NCBI RefSeq assembly: GCF_002101705.1
Contig: NZ_LQPC01000002.1
Location: 144,100 to 208,099, forward strand
Direction: 5' to 3'
From: Mycolicibacterium iranicum
GTDB taxonomy: Bacteria > Actinomycetota > Actinomycetes > Mycobacteriales > Mycobacteriaceae
DNA length: 64,000 nucleotides
Part shown: positions 52,111-59,587 of the stretch, one piece after another
Layout of the letters: each line of letters begins with the position of its first letter
Position numbering within the stretch: the first letter of the stretch is position 1
Notes under the pieces: model-generated
Told to the model about the DNA's origin: nothing
Database searches by the model: none
What the model saw: the letters and a program-made list of their open reading frames with translations, nothing else
Made by a program: the position numbers and the translations under genes

Positions 52111-52583
52111 CGGGCGATGTCCACTCCGTCATAGCCGGCCAGCAGCTCTGGGCTGGGCAGTTCCATTTGCAGGTACACGTCGATGTGGGTGATTTTGCCG
52201 GCGTCACTGAATTCGTAGACGCTCAGCGAGTTGACCACGCTGGAGAACGCGCCGACCTCGCTGCGCTCTTCAAGTTCCAGGAAAACGACAGCATCGTGTT
52301 CAGTGATGCGCTTGAACGTGCACGCCCACTCCGCCGAACCTGCCCAATTGGTGAGGAACTCGGTGTACTGCTGCCAGTTCTGTACCTCTTTGAAATTGCC
52401 GACCCGCACGAACGCCTCGGTGTCGACGAGCTCTGCCAGCGGCGGCCACGTCGCGGCGTCGAAGCCGGGCTCTTTGGCCTTCTGGACCAATTGCTCGACG
52501 ACGCGGCTGTACTGCAGGACCGTGCGGGCGTTGCCCTCGACGGTATCGATAATGGTGTTGAGGTCGGTCATCCCGGTGGCCAT
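52107..52583 (-). CDS. NTF2/SnoaL-like protein
   Basis: 158 residues from the ATG at 52583; the frame opens to 52622 and another Met lies four residues in. Helices at the start (DLNTIIDTVEGNARTVLQYS) are followed by a beta sheet with GNFKEVQNWQQYTEFLTN and CTFKRITEHDAVVFLELEE. This is a small NTF2-fold protein as seen in ring-hydroxylating oxygenase beta subunits and SnoaL enzymes. Being next to a Rieske alpha subunit, a beta-subunit-like role is possible, but the length and sequence do not prove it. Confidence 0.7.
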   Translation of the reverse strand: MATGMTDLNTIIDTVEGNARTVLQYSRVVEQLVQKAKEPGFDAATWPPLAELVDTEAFVRVGNFKEVQNWQQYTEFLTNWAGSAEWACTFKRITEHDAVVFLELEERSEVGAFSSVVNSLSVYEFSDAGKITHIDVYLQMELPSPELLAGYDGVDIAR

Positions 52584-52658
52584 GTGCTCGTCTTTCTCGC
52601 CGGTGGGCGGCGGACGGCACAACCGTCCGCCGCTGGTAACTGGATTGCGTTGTTTCGG

Positions 52659-54020
52659 TTACTGTCCGGTGGCGGCCATGTAGCGGTCGACCACCGAGTG
52701 GTAGTGCGCGATGACGATCTCTTCTTTGACCAGCGACATGAATTCCAGCCGGTCGTTGCGCAGCCCCCGCTGCTGGCGCGGCATCTGCTCGTAGTCCTGC
52801 TGCAGCGCCAAAAAGTACTTGTAGCTGCCCGGCTCGTCGACTTCGATCGGTTCGGCTTTGAAGCCGCTGTGCAGATCCTCGGGCAGCCACATGAAACTCA
52901 TGATGTGCCAGAAGCACTTGTTGGGATCGCCGCTGTCATGCGGCTCAGCCATGATGATGGTGGCCTCGCCGGCGCGGATAGTCATGAAGAAGTTCGGGAA
53001 CAACACCCAGCCGTGGTTGTCGCTCATTTGCGCATCTGTCAGGCCACTGACGTCTAATCCCATGCCCGTCAGCGTCTCTCGGGTGGCCTGCTGAAGCAGG
53101 GTCCGCGCCGTGACGCCCTCGGGGAAGGCGATGTCCTCACCGTTCTGGTAGTCGGCGACCAGCTCCTGGAAGCGGGGCAACACCATCTGCACCGACGGGA
53201 ACGTCTCGGGCAGCTCCAGGATGCCCTCGACTTGTTCACGGGGGCCGTACTTCTCGGCGTTGGCGACTTCGAACGGCGCCATCGAGACGCTGTGCTTATC
53301 GAAGAATTTGTAGCGGCTCTTCGCCGGGTCGATCATGATCACCCGCAGCAGCTGCGGATGGATGCCCGAGATGTGGTAGCCCTCCTCGAAGGCGTCCATG
53401 ACGACCTTCCAGTTGCAGTCCAGGGACTCTTTTACATCCAGGACGGTGATCATTTCCCCAAGCCTGTAGGGCTCCAGCAATTCGGCGACCTCACCGCCGA
53501 GATAGTCGTTCAAGGGTTCGGCGTTGGGATCGGGATTGAGGAAGATGAATCCGCCGAAGGTGTCCACCGAGACCGGCAACAGCGACAGGCCCTGCTTGTC
53601 CACCGGCGTCAGCACGTTCTCCTTTTCGCGCAGCACCCCTTTGAGTCGGCCGTCCAGGTCGTAGGACCACAGGTGGTACTGGCACAGCAGTCCGCGCTTG
53701 GCGTTGCCCGTCCCGGCGCACAATCGGTTGCCGCGGTGACGGCACGCGTTGACAAACCCGCGGATCTGGTTGTCCTTGCCGCGGACGATCACGTACGACT
53801 GATCCAGGACGGCGTATTCCTTCCAGTCCCCGGCATTGGGAAGCTCGCTGACCCGGCCGGCGACCCGCCACACCTTGGCCCAGATCTGCTCACGCTCACG
53901 CTCGGCGTACTCGGTCGAGGTGTACCGGTCGGTCGGAATATTCATTCGATACTGGTCGGGATCGATCGACGCCAAACTCGTTCCCGTCTCGACCCATTCG
54001 CCTGCCTTGGTCGGCGACAT
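52659..54020 (-). CDS. Rieske ring-hydroxylating oxygenase, alpha subunit
   Basis: 453 residues, typical alpha-subunit length. The Rieske 2Fe-2S centre is CRHRGNRLC...CQYHLWSY (Cys-His near residues 92-94 and Cys-His near 113-116). The mononuclear iron site reads VVMDAFEEGYHISGIHPQ near 213-230, with the two His and a later Asp. It adds oxygen to an aromatic or cyclic substrate, or demethylates. Electrons could come from the 3Fe-4S ferredoxin or a chromosomal reductase. It leads the operon (Rieske, NTF2-like, P450, ferredoxin, AhpD-like). TetR operator 2 lies 160 bases upstream. Confidence 0.92.
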   Translation of the reverse strand: MSPTKAGEWVETGTSLASIDPDQYRMNIPTDRYTSTEYAEREREQIWAKVWRVAGRVSELPNAGDWKEYAVLDQSYVIVRGKDNQIRGFVNACRHRGNRLCAGTGNAKRGLLCQYHLWSYDLDGRLKGVLREKENVLTPVDKQGLSLLPVSVDTFGGFIFLNPDPNAEPLNDYLGGEVAELLEPYRLGEMITVLDVKESLDCNWKVVMDAFEEGYHISGIHPQLLRVIMIDPAKSRYKFFDKHSVSMAPFEVANAEKYGPREQVEGILELPETFPSVQMVLPRFQELVADYQNGEDIAFPEGVTARTLLQQATRETLTGMGLDVSGLTDAQMSDNHGWVLFPNFFMTIRAGEATIIMAEPHDSGDPNKCFWHIMSFMWLPEDLHSGFKAEPIEVDEPGSYKYFLALQQDYEQMPRQQRGLRNDRLEFMSLVKEEIVIAHYHSVVDRYMAATGQ

Positions 54021-54182
54021 ACCTGTCCTCCTTAACGTTTGAAACCGGCCGGTCCGGCAGCCGCCCGAATCGCCCTGCTAAGCGCTGGCCGTGACTGCCG
54101 CAGCTCTCTAGCGATGGCGCGCTTTGCGCATTGGGAGACGCCGCGACGTGACCGGCACCACAACTGTACAGTTCTGCATTTC

Positions 54183-54200
54183 GTATACACAAACGTATGT
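54183..54200. promoter_or_regulatory. TetR operator 2 (Rieske side)
   Basis: GTATAC-ACAAAC-GTATGT, 5-bp outer-to-inner symmetry about a 6-bp centre. Same core and spacing as operator 1, 160 bases upstream of the Rieske start. Confidence 0.65.
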
Positions 54201-54453
54201 GATAACCGCTGCTCGTGGCAATCCCCCTTTGCCATCCGGCACCTGCGAAACAGGGGGACCAGGTGCAATAGCTGCATGGGTGATGCAGTGGATCCGATGA
54301 AAGCCGTCATCGCGCTGTGGCATCTGCTCATTCCGCGCCTCGCTAGGAGTTCATTTTGAGATCAGGGCCGCACCGAACGATGCAAAGCGTCGCCGGCTGG
54401 CCGCACGTGCGCGTCGCCACTACCCGCTGACCGCACTAGGCCCTACACGAACT

Positions 54454-54473
54454 GATATACATGATTGTATCGG
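54454..54473. promoter_or_regulatory. TetR operator 3 (aldehyde dehydrogenase side)
   Basis: GATATAC-ATGATT-GTATCGG has the same ATAC-N6-GTAT core as operators 1 and 2. It lies 62 bases before the aldehyde dehydrogenase start, where a repressor would block transcription. Confidence 0.65.
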
Positions 54474-54534
54474 AAATACGCTTACGAATAATTATGCTGG
54501 GTCGCTGTCAACGACGACTGACAAGGGAGAACCC

Positions 54535-55989
54535 GTGAACGTGCAGGCTGTACTCGGTGAAATCCGTAACCGCCCAGGCACCGGTGAGGTCATCCCGATC
54601 ATCAATCCCGCCACCGAAGAGCAGATCACCGAGTTCACTGACTGCGGGGAAGACGCCGTCAACGACGCGGTCGCGCGCGCCAAAGCCGCCAATGAGGCCA
54701 AGGTGTGGCGCGGCCTGCCCGGCAGCGAACGCGCCAAAATCCTTTGGCGTGTCGCGGATTTGATCGACCGGAACGCCGACACCCTGGCCGAACTGGAATC
54801 GTTGAACGCCGGCATTCCACCCGAGCAGGCCCGTATTATCACCGCCGTCGGGGCCGAGTGGTTCCGCTATTACGCCGGCTGGTGCACCAAAATCGAAGGC
54901 ATTGCCGCAGACGTGAACACAGGCGGCGTCATGGGCCCCAATTCGCAGTTGCACGCCTACACCCTCAAAGAGCCCTACGGCGTGGTCGGCCTGATTTTCC
55001 CGTGGAATGGACCGGTATTCAATTACTGCGCGAAGCTGGCGCCCTCGCTGGCCGCTGGCTGCACCAGCGTCGTCAAACCCGCCGAAGAGACACCGCTCTC
55101 GGCGCTCGTGCTCGACCGACTCCTCGCCGAAGGCGGTGTGCCCGACGGAGTGGTCAACCTGCTCACCGGTTACGGCCACACCGCCGGCGCCGCGATCACC
55201 GCGCACCCCGACGTGGAGAAGGTCGCCTTCACCGGCTCTACCGAAGTCGGCAAGGAAATTGTGCGCACTGCCTCCAGCAACCTAAAAAAGGTCACCCTGG
55301 AGCTCGGCGGAAAATCGCCGGTCTTGATCTTCGATGACGCCGACCTCAACATGGCGATCACTATGGCCGCCATGGGCATCTTCATCCATTCCGGACAAGG
55401 CTGTATCTGTGGATCGCGAATTTTCGTGCAGCGCGGCGTCTTCGATCAGGTCGTCGAAGGCATCGTGACCATCGCCAACAACCTCAAGCTGGGCGGCCCC
55501 ACAGAGGAGGGCAGCATGATCGGGCCGCTGATCAGCGCCAAACAACTGAACCGGGTCATGGGATTTCTCGACGACGGCAAGTCCGATGGTGTCGACATCG
55601 TCACCGGCGGGTATCGCCTGGACCGCACCGGCTATTTCGTGCACCCCACCGTGTTGACCAATGTCGACCCCGCTACCAGCCGGCTCTATAAACAAGAGAT
55701 CTTCGGCCCCGTAGTGACGGTGTTGCCGTTCGACGACGACGACGAGGCCATCGCATACGCCAACGACACCACCTACGGGCTGTGCTCCACCGTGTGGACC
55801 AGCAACCTTGGCCGTGCCCACCGCATCGCCAAAGAAATCCAGGCAGGCACCGTCACCCTCAACTGCCAAATGACGTTCGACCACTCCATGCCGTTTGGCG
55901 GATACAAACAATCCGGCTGGGGTTACGAAGCCGGTCGTGCCGGTATCGATACCTACCTCCAGTCCAAAACCGTTTGGGCACAACTGTAA
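54535..55989 (+). CDS. NAD(P)-dependent aldehyde dehydrogenase
   Basis: 484 residues from a GTG with GGGAG six bases upstream. All family motifs are in place: PWNGPVFNYCAKLAPSLAAG (Asn of the active site), FTGSTEVGKEI (cofactor), catalytic Glu in LELGGKSP, catalytic Cys in SGQGCICGSR, and EIFGPVV near the end. It oxidises an aldehyde to the acid, probably the product of the SDR/P450 steps. Divergent from the Rieske operon and under the same operator type, so both halves should respond together. Confidence 0.93.
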   Translation: MNVQAVLGEIRNRPGTGEVIPIINPATEEQITEFTDCGEDAVNDAVARAKAANEAKVWRGLPGSERAKILWRVADLIDRNADTLAELESLNAGIPPEQARIITAVGAEWFRYYAGWCTKIEGIAADVNTGGVMGPNSQLHAYTLKEPYGVVGLIFPWNGPVFNYCAKLAPSLAAGCTSVVKPAEETPLSALVLDRLLAEGGVPDGVVNLLTGYGHTAGAAITAHPDVEKVAFTGSTEVGKEIVRTASSNLKKVTLELGGKSPVLIFDDADLNMAITMAAMGIFIHSGQGCICGSRIFVQRGVFDQVVEGIVTIANNLKLGGPTEEGSMIGPLISAKQLNRVMGFLDDGKSDGVDIVTGGYRLDRTGYFVHPTVLTNVDPATSRLYKQEIFGPVVTVLPFDDDDEAIAYANDTTYGLCSTVWTSNLGRAHRIAKEIQAGTVTLNCQMTFDHSMPFGGYKQSGWGYEAGRAGIDTYLQSKTVWAQL

Positions 55990-56002
55990 CCGTGTGGGCC
56001 GC

Positions 56003-56698
56003 ATGACAGCAGATCTCCGCTCGCTTCCCCCAGCGCTTACAGCGTGTGGATCGTTGGTACCCGACGAGCACTCCGCCCACGCCGCGCCCATTCTCGCCAT
56101 GTGGCCGCTTGGGATGAGGCAACTTCGCCTTCACGTCATCGCACCCAACGCCGCCGATCTCATCGGCTCCGCTGGCGGTTGGCTCTGCGACCGCGCACTG
56201 GCCGGATGGCACATTAGCGCTACCTTGACTGATACTGGCGACACCACCGAACGCGCCCTCAACATCCTGGGTGCCGCCCTGCACTATGCAGCACCCGAAC
56301 CACAACATCTTCCCTATAGCATCGCGATTATGACCAGGCCCGACGCGAATCTTTCTGCGATACTGCACTTTTCGCCGGAACTCCTTCGCGAATGCCACGA
56401 AGTGACGATCCTCGGGACGCCGTGCATCGCCCCAGTGCCGACTGCACACCGGTTACGGCCGATTCGCCACCAGGTCAGTGTGGCAGCCCGGGCCTTCAAG
56501 GCAGCCGCCAGGGCCGTGTTGTCGTCGGCAGATCAAGAACGACCCTCCCCATTCGAATATCTCCACAGTGGACACCTACCCGCGTCGCCACCCGGGGCCG
56601 CCAATAGCAACAGAACACCACCACCGCGATTCATTCAAACAAGACATCAAATGTCCCAAATCCTGAGTGAATCACCGACGGTGCAAACTCTGCTCTAA
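56003..56698 (+). CDS. Hypothetical protein after aldehyde dehydrogenase
   Basis: 231 residues from the ATG at 56003; a GTG at 55994 is an alternative and lies just after the dehydrogenase stop. No known domain was recognised. The middle (LRLHVIAPNAADLIGSAGGWLCDRA, ATLTDTGDTTERALNILGA) looks like an alpha/beta fold and the end (after residue 150) is polar and Pro/Arg-rich. The first 130 residues are more ordered. It may be cotranscribed with the dehydrogenase. The low-complexity end could reflect decay. Confidence 0.5.
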   Translation: MTADLRSLPPALTACGSLVPDEHSAHAAPILAMWPLGMRQLRLHVIAPNAADLIGSAGGWLCDRALAGWHISATLTDTGDTTERALNILGAALHYAAPEPQHLPYSIAIMTRPDANLSAILHFSPELLRECHEVTILGTPCIAPVPTAHRLRPIRHQVSVAARAFKAAARAVLSSADQERPSPFEYLHSGHLPASPPGAANSNRTPPPRFIQTRHQMSQILSESPTVQTLL

Positions 56699-57030
56699 TC
56701 CGGATAATCTATGTCGGGTTGACCAAGAGCAAATCCCTTGTCGAAGGCCGGGTTCCTCCGCATATACGAGTGCACAGCGCCGTTCTCGCTTGCTCCTAAG
56801 GAGGTTTGGACACGATTGGCAGTACGCAGCGTCGCTGACGATCGGGGTCTGTGCACACGTGTGCGGCCGGGGAGCCGGTGACTCGTGATCAGCGGTTCTG
56901 GTATCGGAGCCCCTGACGTACCGGGTACCAAGGCAGTCGGCCGTGGTGGCCAGATCGCGGGCCGGCAGCGCTGGTACGGACGGTCGTCGCGCCGATCTCG
57001 AACGTACCGACGAACACAGCGGAACACATC

Positions 57031-57053
57031 TTTGGGAACAAATTTGGGAACAA
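57031..57053 (+). repeat. Direct repeat pair at 12-bp spacing (arm-site-like)
   Basis: TTTGGGAACAA occurs at 57031-57041 and 57043-57053. The 12-bp step is the same as in the arm-site candidates at both ends of the island, but the sequence differs. It lies 116 bases before the tRNA 3' end at 57169. Bases 56,699-57,030 hold no gene that I trust. Confidence 0.55.
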
Positions 57054-57168
57054 GACTCCGCGAAACGGCCCAAAACGGGTGCAATCCGACGGAACTGCTC
57101 GGACCGTAAAACGGCACTGAGCTGCACAAATGGGAAATATCGGATACCCCGAAATTCTAGATTTCTGT

Positions 57169-57213
57169 CTCCCAACCCAGAGGTCGCAGGTTCGGATCCT
57201 GTCCCCGCTACCA
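57169..57213 (+). repeat. Displaced tRNA 3' end (attachment-site remnant)
   Basis: From a loop-like CTCCCAA through GAGGTC, a T arm GCAGG-TTCGGAT-CCTGT, acceptor strand CCCCGCT, discriminator A and encoded CCA (57211-57213). The 5' half of a tRNA is absent. The loop would give anticodon CCC if the whole loop is retained; identity is not secure. Its sequence differs from the tRNA-Ala core, so it belongs to another tRNA target and probably marks an older integration boundary. Confidence 0.75.
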
Positions 57214-57218
57214 GTATG

Positions 57219-57252
57219 ACGGCCCCCAGAGATCACTCCAGGGGGCCGTTTT
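57219..57252 (+). terminator. Intrinsic terminator
   Basis: ACGGCCCCC and GGGGGCCGT form a 9-bp perfect stem with a 13-base loop, followed by TTTTC. It directly follows the tRNA end, as tRNA terminators do, and so was probably carried over with it. Confidence 0.85.
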
Positions 57253-57303
57253 CTATCCCGATGGGAAGACTTTCGGGAACATTCGCAATCTTGGGTCAAA
57301 AGC

Positions 57304-57718
57304 ATGTTGCTTCATGACCAGGTAAACCTCCTTGCAGAGCCAAGTCAGTCGCTGTCAGAGGTGATGATGTCAACGACGGCTGAAACGTCACCTAGACTCG
57401 CCGGGTCTAAGGAGGTCGACAAAGGAGCCTGCTACAGACCCCTCAGCGCGTCAGCGATCGCAAGCCTCGATGCGCTCAGAGCGCAACTCGACTACTGGTG
57501 GAAGAACTACCTGGACGCCTCTGAACACGATTGCTTCACTATGCGCCGGAAGGACGACCTCGACGGCAGCTACTTGGGGAAGGTAAAGGCCGCGAATGAG
57601 ATAGAACTAGGCGATCCGCCCGCGAAGATCTTCGTCGTGGTTAAGGGCATCAGAAACCAACACATTCCGTCTTCCCTCGGAGAACGGGGCATACGTCGAA
57701 GTCGTAATGCGAGGGTAG
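57304..57718 (+). pseudogene. Frameshifted hypothetical gene
   Basis: From 57304 a good coding stretch runs to about 57640 (ASLDALRAQLDYWWKNYLDA, then MRRKDDLDGSYLGKVKAANE and PPAKIFVVVKG). The frame then turns to poor-quality sequence. The next frame carries a natural-looking end (ETNTFRLPSENGAYVEVVMRG) that stops at 57718. A one-base shift near 57640 would join them to about 137 residues. The family is not recognised. It begins 50 bases after the terminator and is convergent with the helicase gene. A sequencing error cannot be excluded. Confidence 0.5.
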
Positions 57719-57831
57719 ACACGCAGCAGTCCGGGCGCACGGCGGCTCCGAACGATCAGCCCCCTATCAAAGGATCGGCAGTCCACCACCCCGGCGTTGG
57801 TTCTCTGGCACGAGCGAAGCCCTCGCCGTGT

Positions 57832-59580
57832 TCAGGCTGTTGGCATCGATATCAATCCCGCGTTAGAGAACGCAGAGATTGACTCTTCGGTACTGTCATC
57901 TGGCACGGCAACCAGGCAGTATCGTCGTGCTCGTGTCAGCGCCACGAACGCTATCCGAACTTCCTCCGTGTCGTTGGGATCCACTGGCAATCCACGAAGT
58001 TGGCTGGCCCACATATCACTCTGCGGTAGTCGGTTTGTCCGCGAGTTTCGGGGTTTGCGGTCCAGAATGATGAGCACAGCGTTGCGTGACTCACCCTTGA
58101 TGTCATGGATAGTTTGCGCACGCATCGATTGCGGCGAGGTCTGAAAGCTCGCCTGCGCCGAATACCCCGCATGTGCTGCCGAGGTTCGGAGAACAGTGCC
58201 CCCGCTGCGCATCGGTTGGTCCGCCACGGCCCGCGAAACCGTGGTGAGCAACGCTGCTACGCCACGGATCCAGCTTTGAAGATCTTGATCCAGCGATGGC
58301 GCGTCAGCCAACAGCTTGGTGCTTGCATTTCGGATCGAGATCCGCTCGTCGATCGATCGATCGACGAACTCCGCTTCGCCGAAGGCGGCCAAAGCAACGA
58401 TCTGATCAATCGACTCGATGTCATGTCGAGTCAACGTGTGGGATCCGCGGAGCTTCGCAACGGCGCGGCCCATTGCGAGTGATCGAGAACTCACCTTAAC
58501 CGTATTCCGCGATCCGTTGATTTCGTCGCGGAAGTCATTGCCCCGGACAAGAATCGCCGATTCCGCCGAATCCTCGCCTAGCTGGCTTAGTCGATCCATA
58601 AACGCCAAAACAGCGCGCGCAGGATCCCCGACGGGATAAACCAAGAACTCCGGATCTACAGCATGACTAGCATCGCGTCCCACTGCTAAGTCGGGGTGCG
58701 GACGCGATGAGAACCGGTGGGCGAGATCGCAGATCCGCTGCGACGATCGAAAATTTTCATCGAGATCCAGCGACTGAAGCCCACAATCCGCAGCAAGTCG
58801 GTCGCATCCGTCCACCGTCGCACCCGCAAACGAGCTGATTGCTTGGTCGGTGTCACCGACGAGGACCAACGAGCGGAGGGCACCGCTTTTCTTCAGCAGG
58901 CTCAGGCATTCCAGTTGCACAGCGTTCGTATCCTGTGCCTCGTCAACTATCAGCTCGCCATACCGCCCGGCGACGGCTCGCGCTATCTCCGGGTATCCAC
59001 GTAATACGCGGAGGGCCACATACATGGCGTCGTCTGAGCTCACCCAACCCTTCTGGGCCATCTCGCGTTTGAGTTCCCTTGCGCGAGCCGAACCGCGTAA
59101 CAAGACCGCATCGATGCTCAACCCGACGTTCTGAGGCACTTTCGTCATCCGCATGGAACCGTCAGGACGCATTCTGAACAAGGGGAGCGGAACCATTCGC
59201 CTTGCGGTGTCGCTGAGATCAACGACAGGCCAACGGCTCGACTCGTCTCGAAGCAGTCGCGGCGTCACGCCGTAGAGCAGGTGCCCGAAAGGATATGTGA
59301 CGTGACGAAGAAGGAATCCATGCAGGGTGCCGACGAAGTGGAGAGGTTGAATAACGTGTTGCCCCTGAATCTTCAGGGCATTTCGAACAGCATCAACGCC
59401 AACGTTGGTGTAGGAGCACGCAGCGACGGCGATTTCGTCACTCATCAGGCGGGCGATCCGCGCAGCCGTCGTTTGCGTCTTACCGCTGCCAGGGCACGCC
59501 TTCAAAATGAAGTTCGACGAGTGTGTGACGGCTTGCTGCTGCTTTCGACTTAGCTGCGACGCTTCGGGTTGTGGATACAT
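57832..59580 (-). CDS. gajB: UvrD/PcrA-like helicase, GajB-like
   Basis: 582 residues from the ATG at 59580, seven bases after the nuclease stop; the frame extends to 59748 but that would overlap the nuclease gene. Superfamily 1 motifs: Walker A CPGSGKTQTTAA (near 29-40), IVDEAQDTNAVQLE (motif II), LVGDTDQAISSFAGA (III), NFRSSQRICDLA (IV), MRAQTIHDIKGES and VALTRARRYCLV (V-VI). The size suits the Gabija helicase subunit rather than a 700-residue UvrD. In Gabija, GajB senses DNA ends or nucleotide loss and activates GajA. The gene order GajA then GajB matches. Confidence 0.85.
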   Translation of the reverse strand: MYPQPEASQLSRKQQQAVTHSSNFILKACPGSGKTQTTAARIARLMSDEIAVAACSYTNVGVDAVRNALKIQGQHVIQPLHFVGTLHGFLLRHVTYPFGHLLYGVTPRLLRDESSRWPVVDLSDTARRMVPLPLFRMRPDGSMRMTKVPQNVGLSIDAVLLRGSARARELKREMAQKGWVSSDDAMYVALRVLRGYPEIARAVAGRYGELIVDEAQDTNAVQLECLSLLKKSGALRSLVLVGDTDQAISSFAGATVDGCDRLAADCGLQSLDLDENFRSSQRICDLAHRFSSRPHPDLAVGRDASHAVDPEFLVYPVGDPARAVLAFMDRLSQLGEDSAESAILVRGNDFRDEINGSRNTVKVSSRSLAMGRAVAKLRGSHTLTRHDIESIDQIVALAAFGEAEFVDRSIDERISIRNASTKLLADAPSLDQDLQSWIRGVAALLTTVSRAVADQPMRSGGTVLRTSAAHAGYSAQASFQTSPQSMRAQTIHDIKGESRNAVLIILDRKPRNSRTNRLPQSDMWASQLRGLPVDPNDTEEVRIAFVALTRARRYCLVAVPDDSTEESISAFSNAGLISMPTA

Positions 59581-59587
59581 CGGAGCA

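Larger units (their letters stand above)
54021..54534. other. Divergent control region between Rieske and aldehyde dehydrogenase genes
   Basis: 514 bases without a convincing gene. It has two ATAC-N6-GTAT operators, one near each side, and AT-rich stretches that probably hold the -10 boxes. Short open frames here have poor codon usage and no ribosome site. Confidence 0.6.

Noticed and set aside
54039..54359. 106-codon plus-strand gene in the Rieske/aldehyde dehydrogenase spacer
   Set aside because: It spans an operator, lacks a ribosome site and has no protein-like pattern.
57169..57213. Complete second tRNA gene
   Set aside because: The 5' acceptor strand and D arm are missing upstream; only the 3' half is present.
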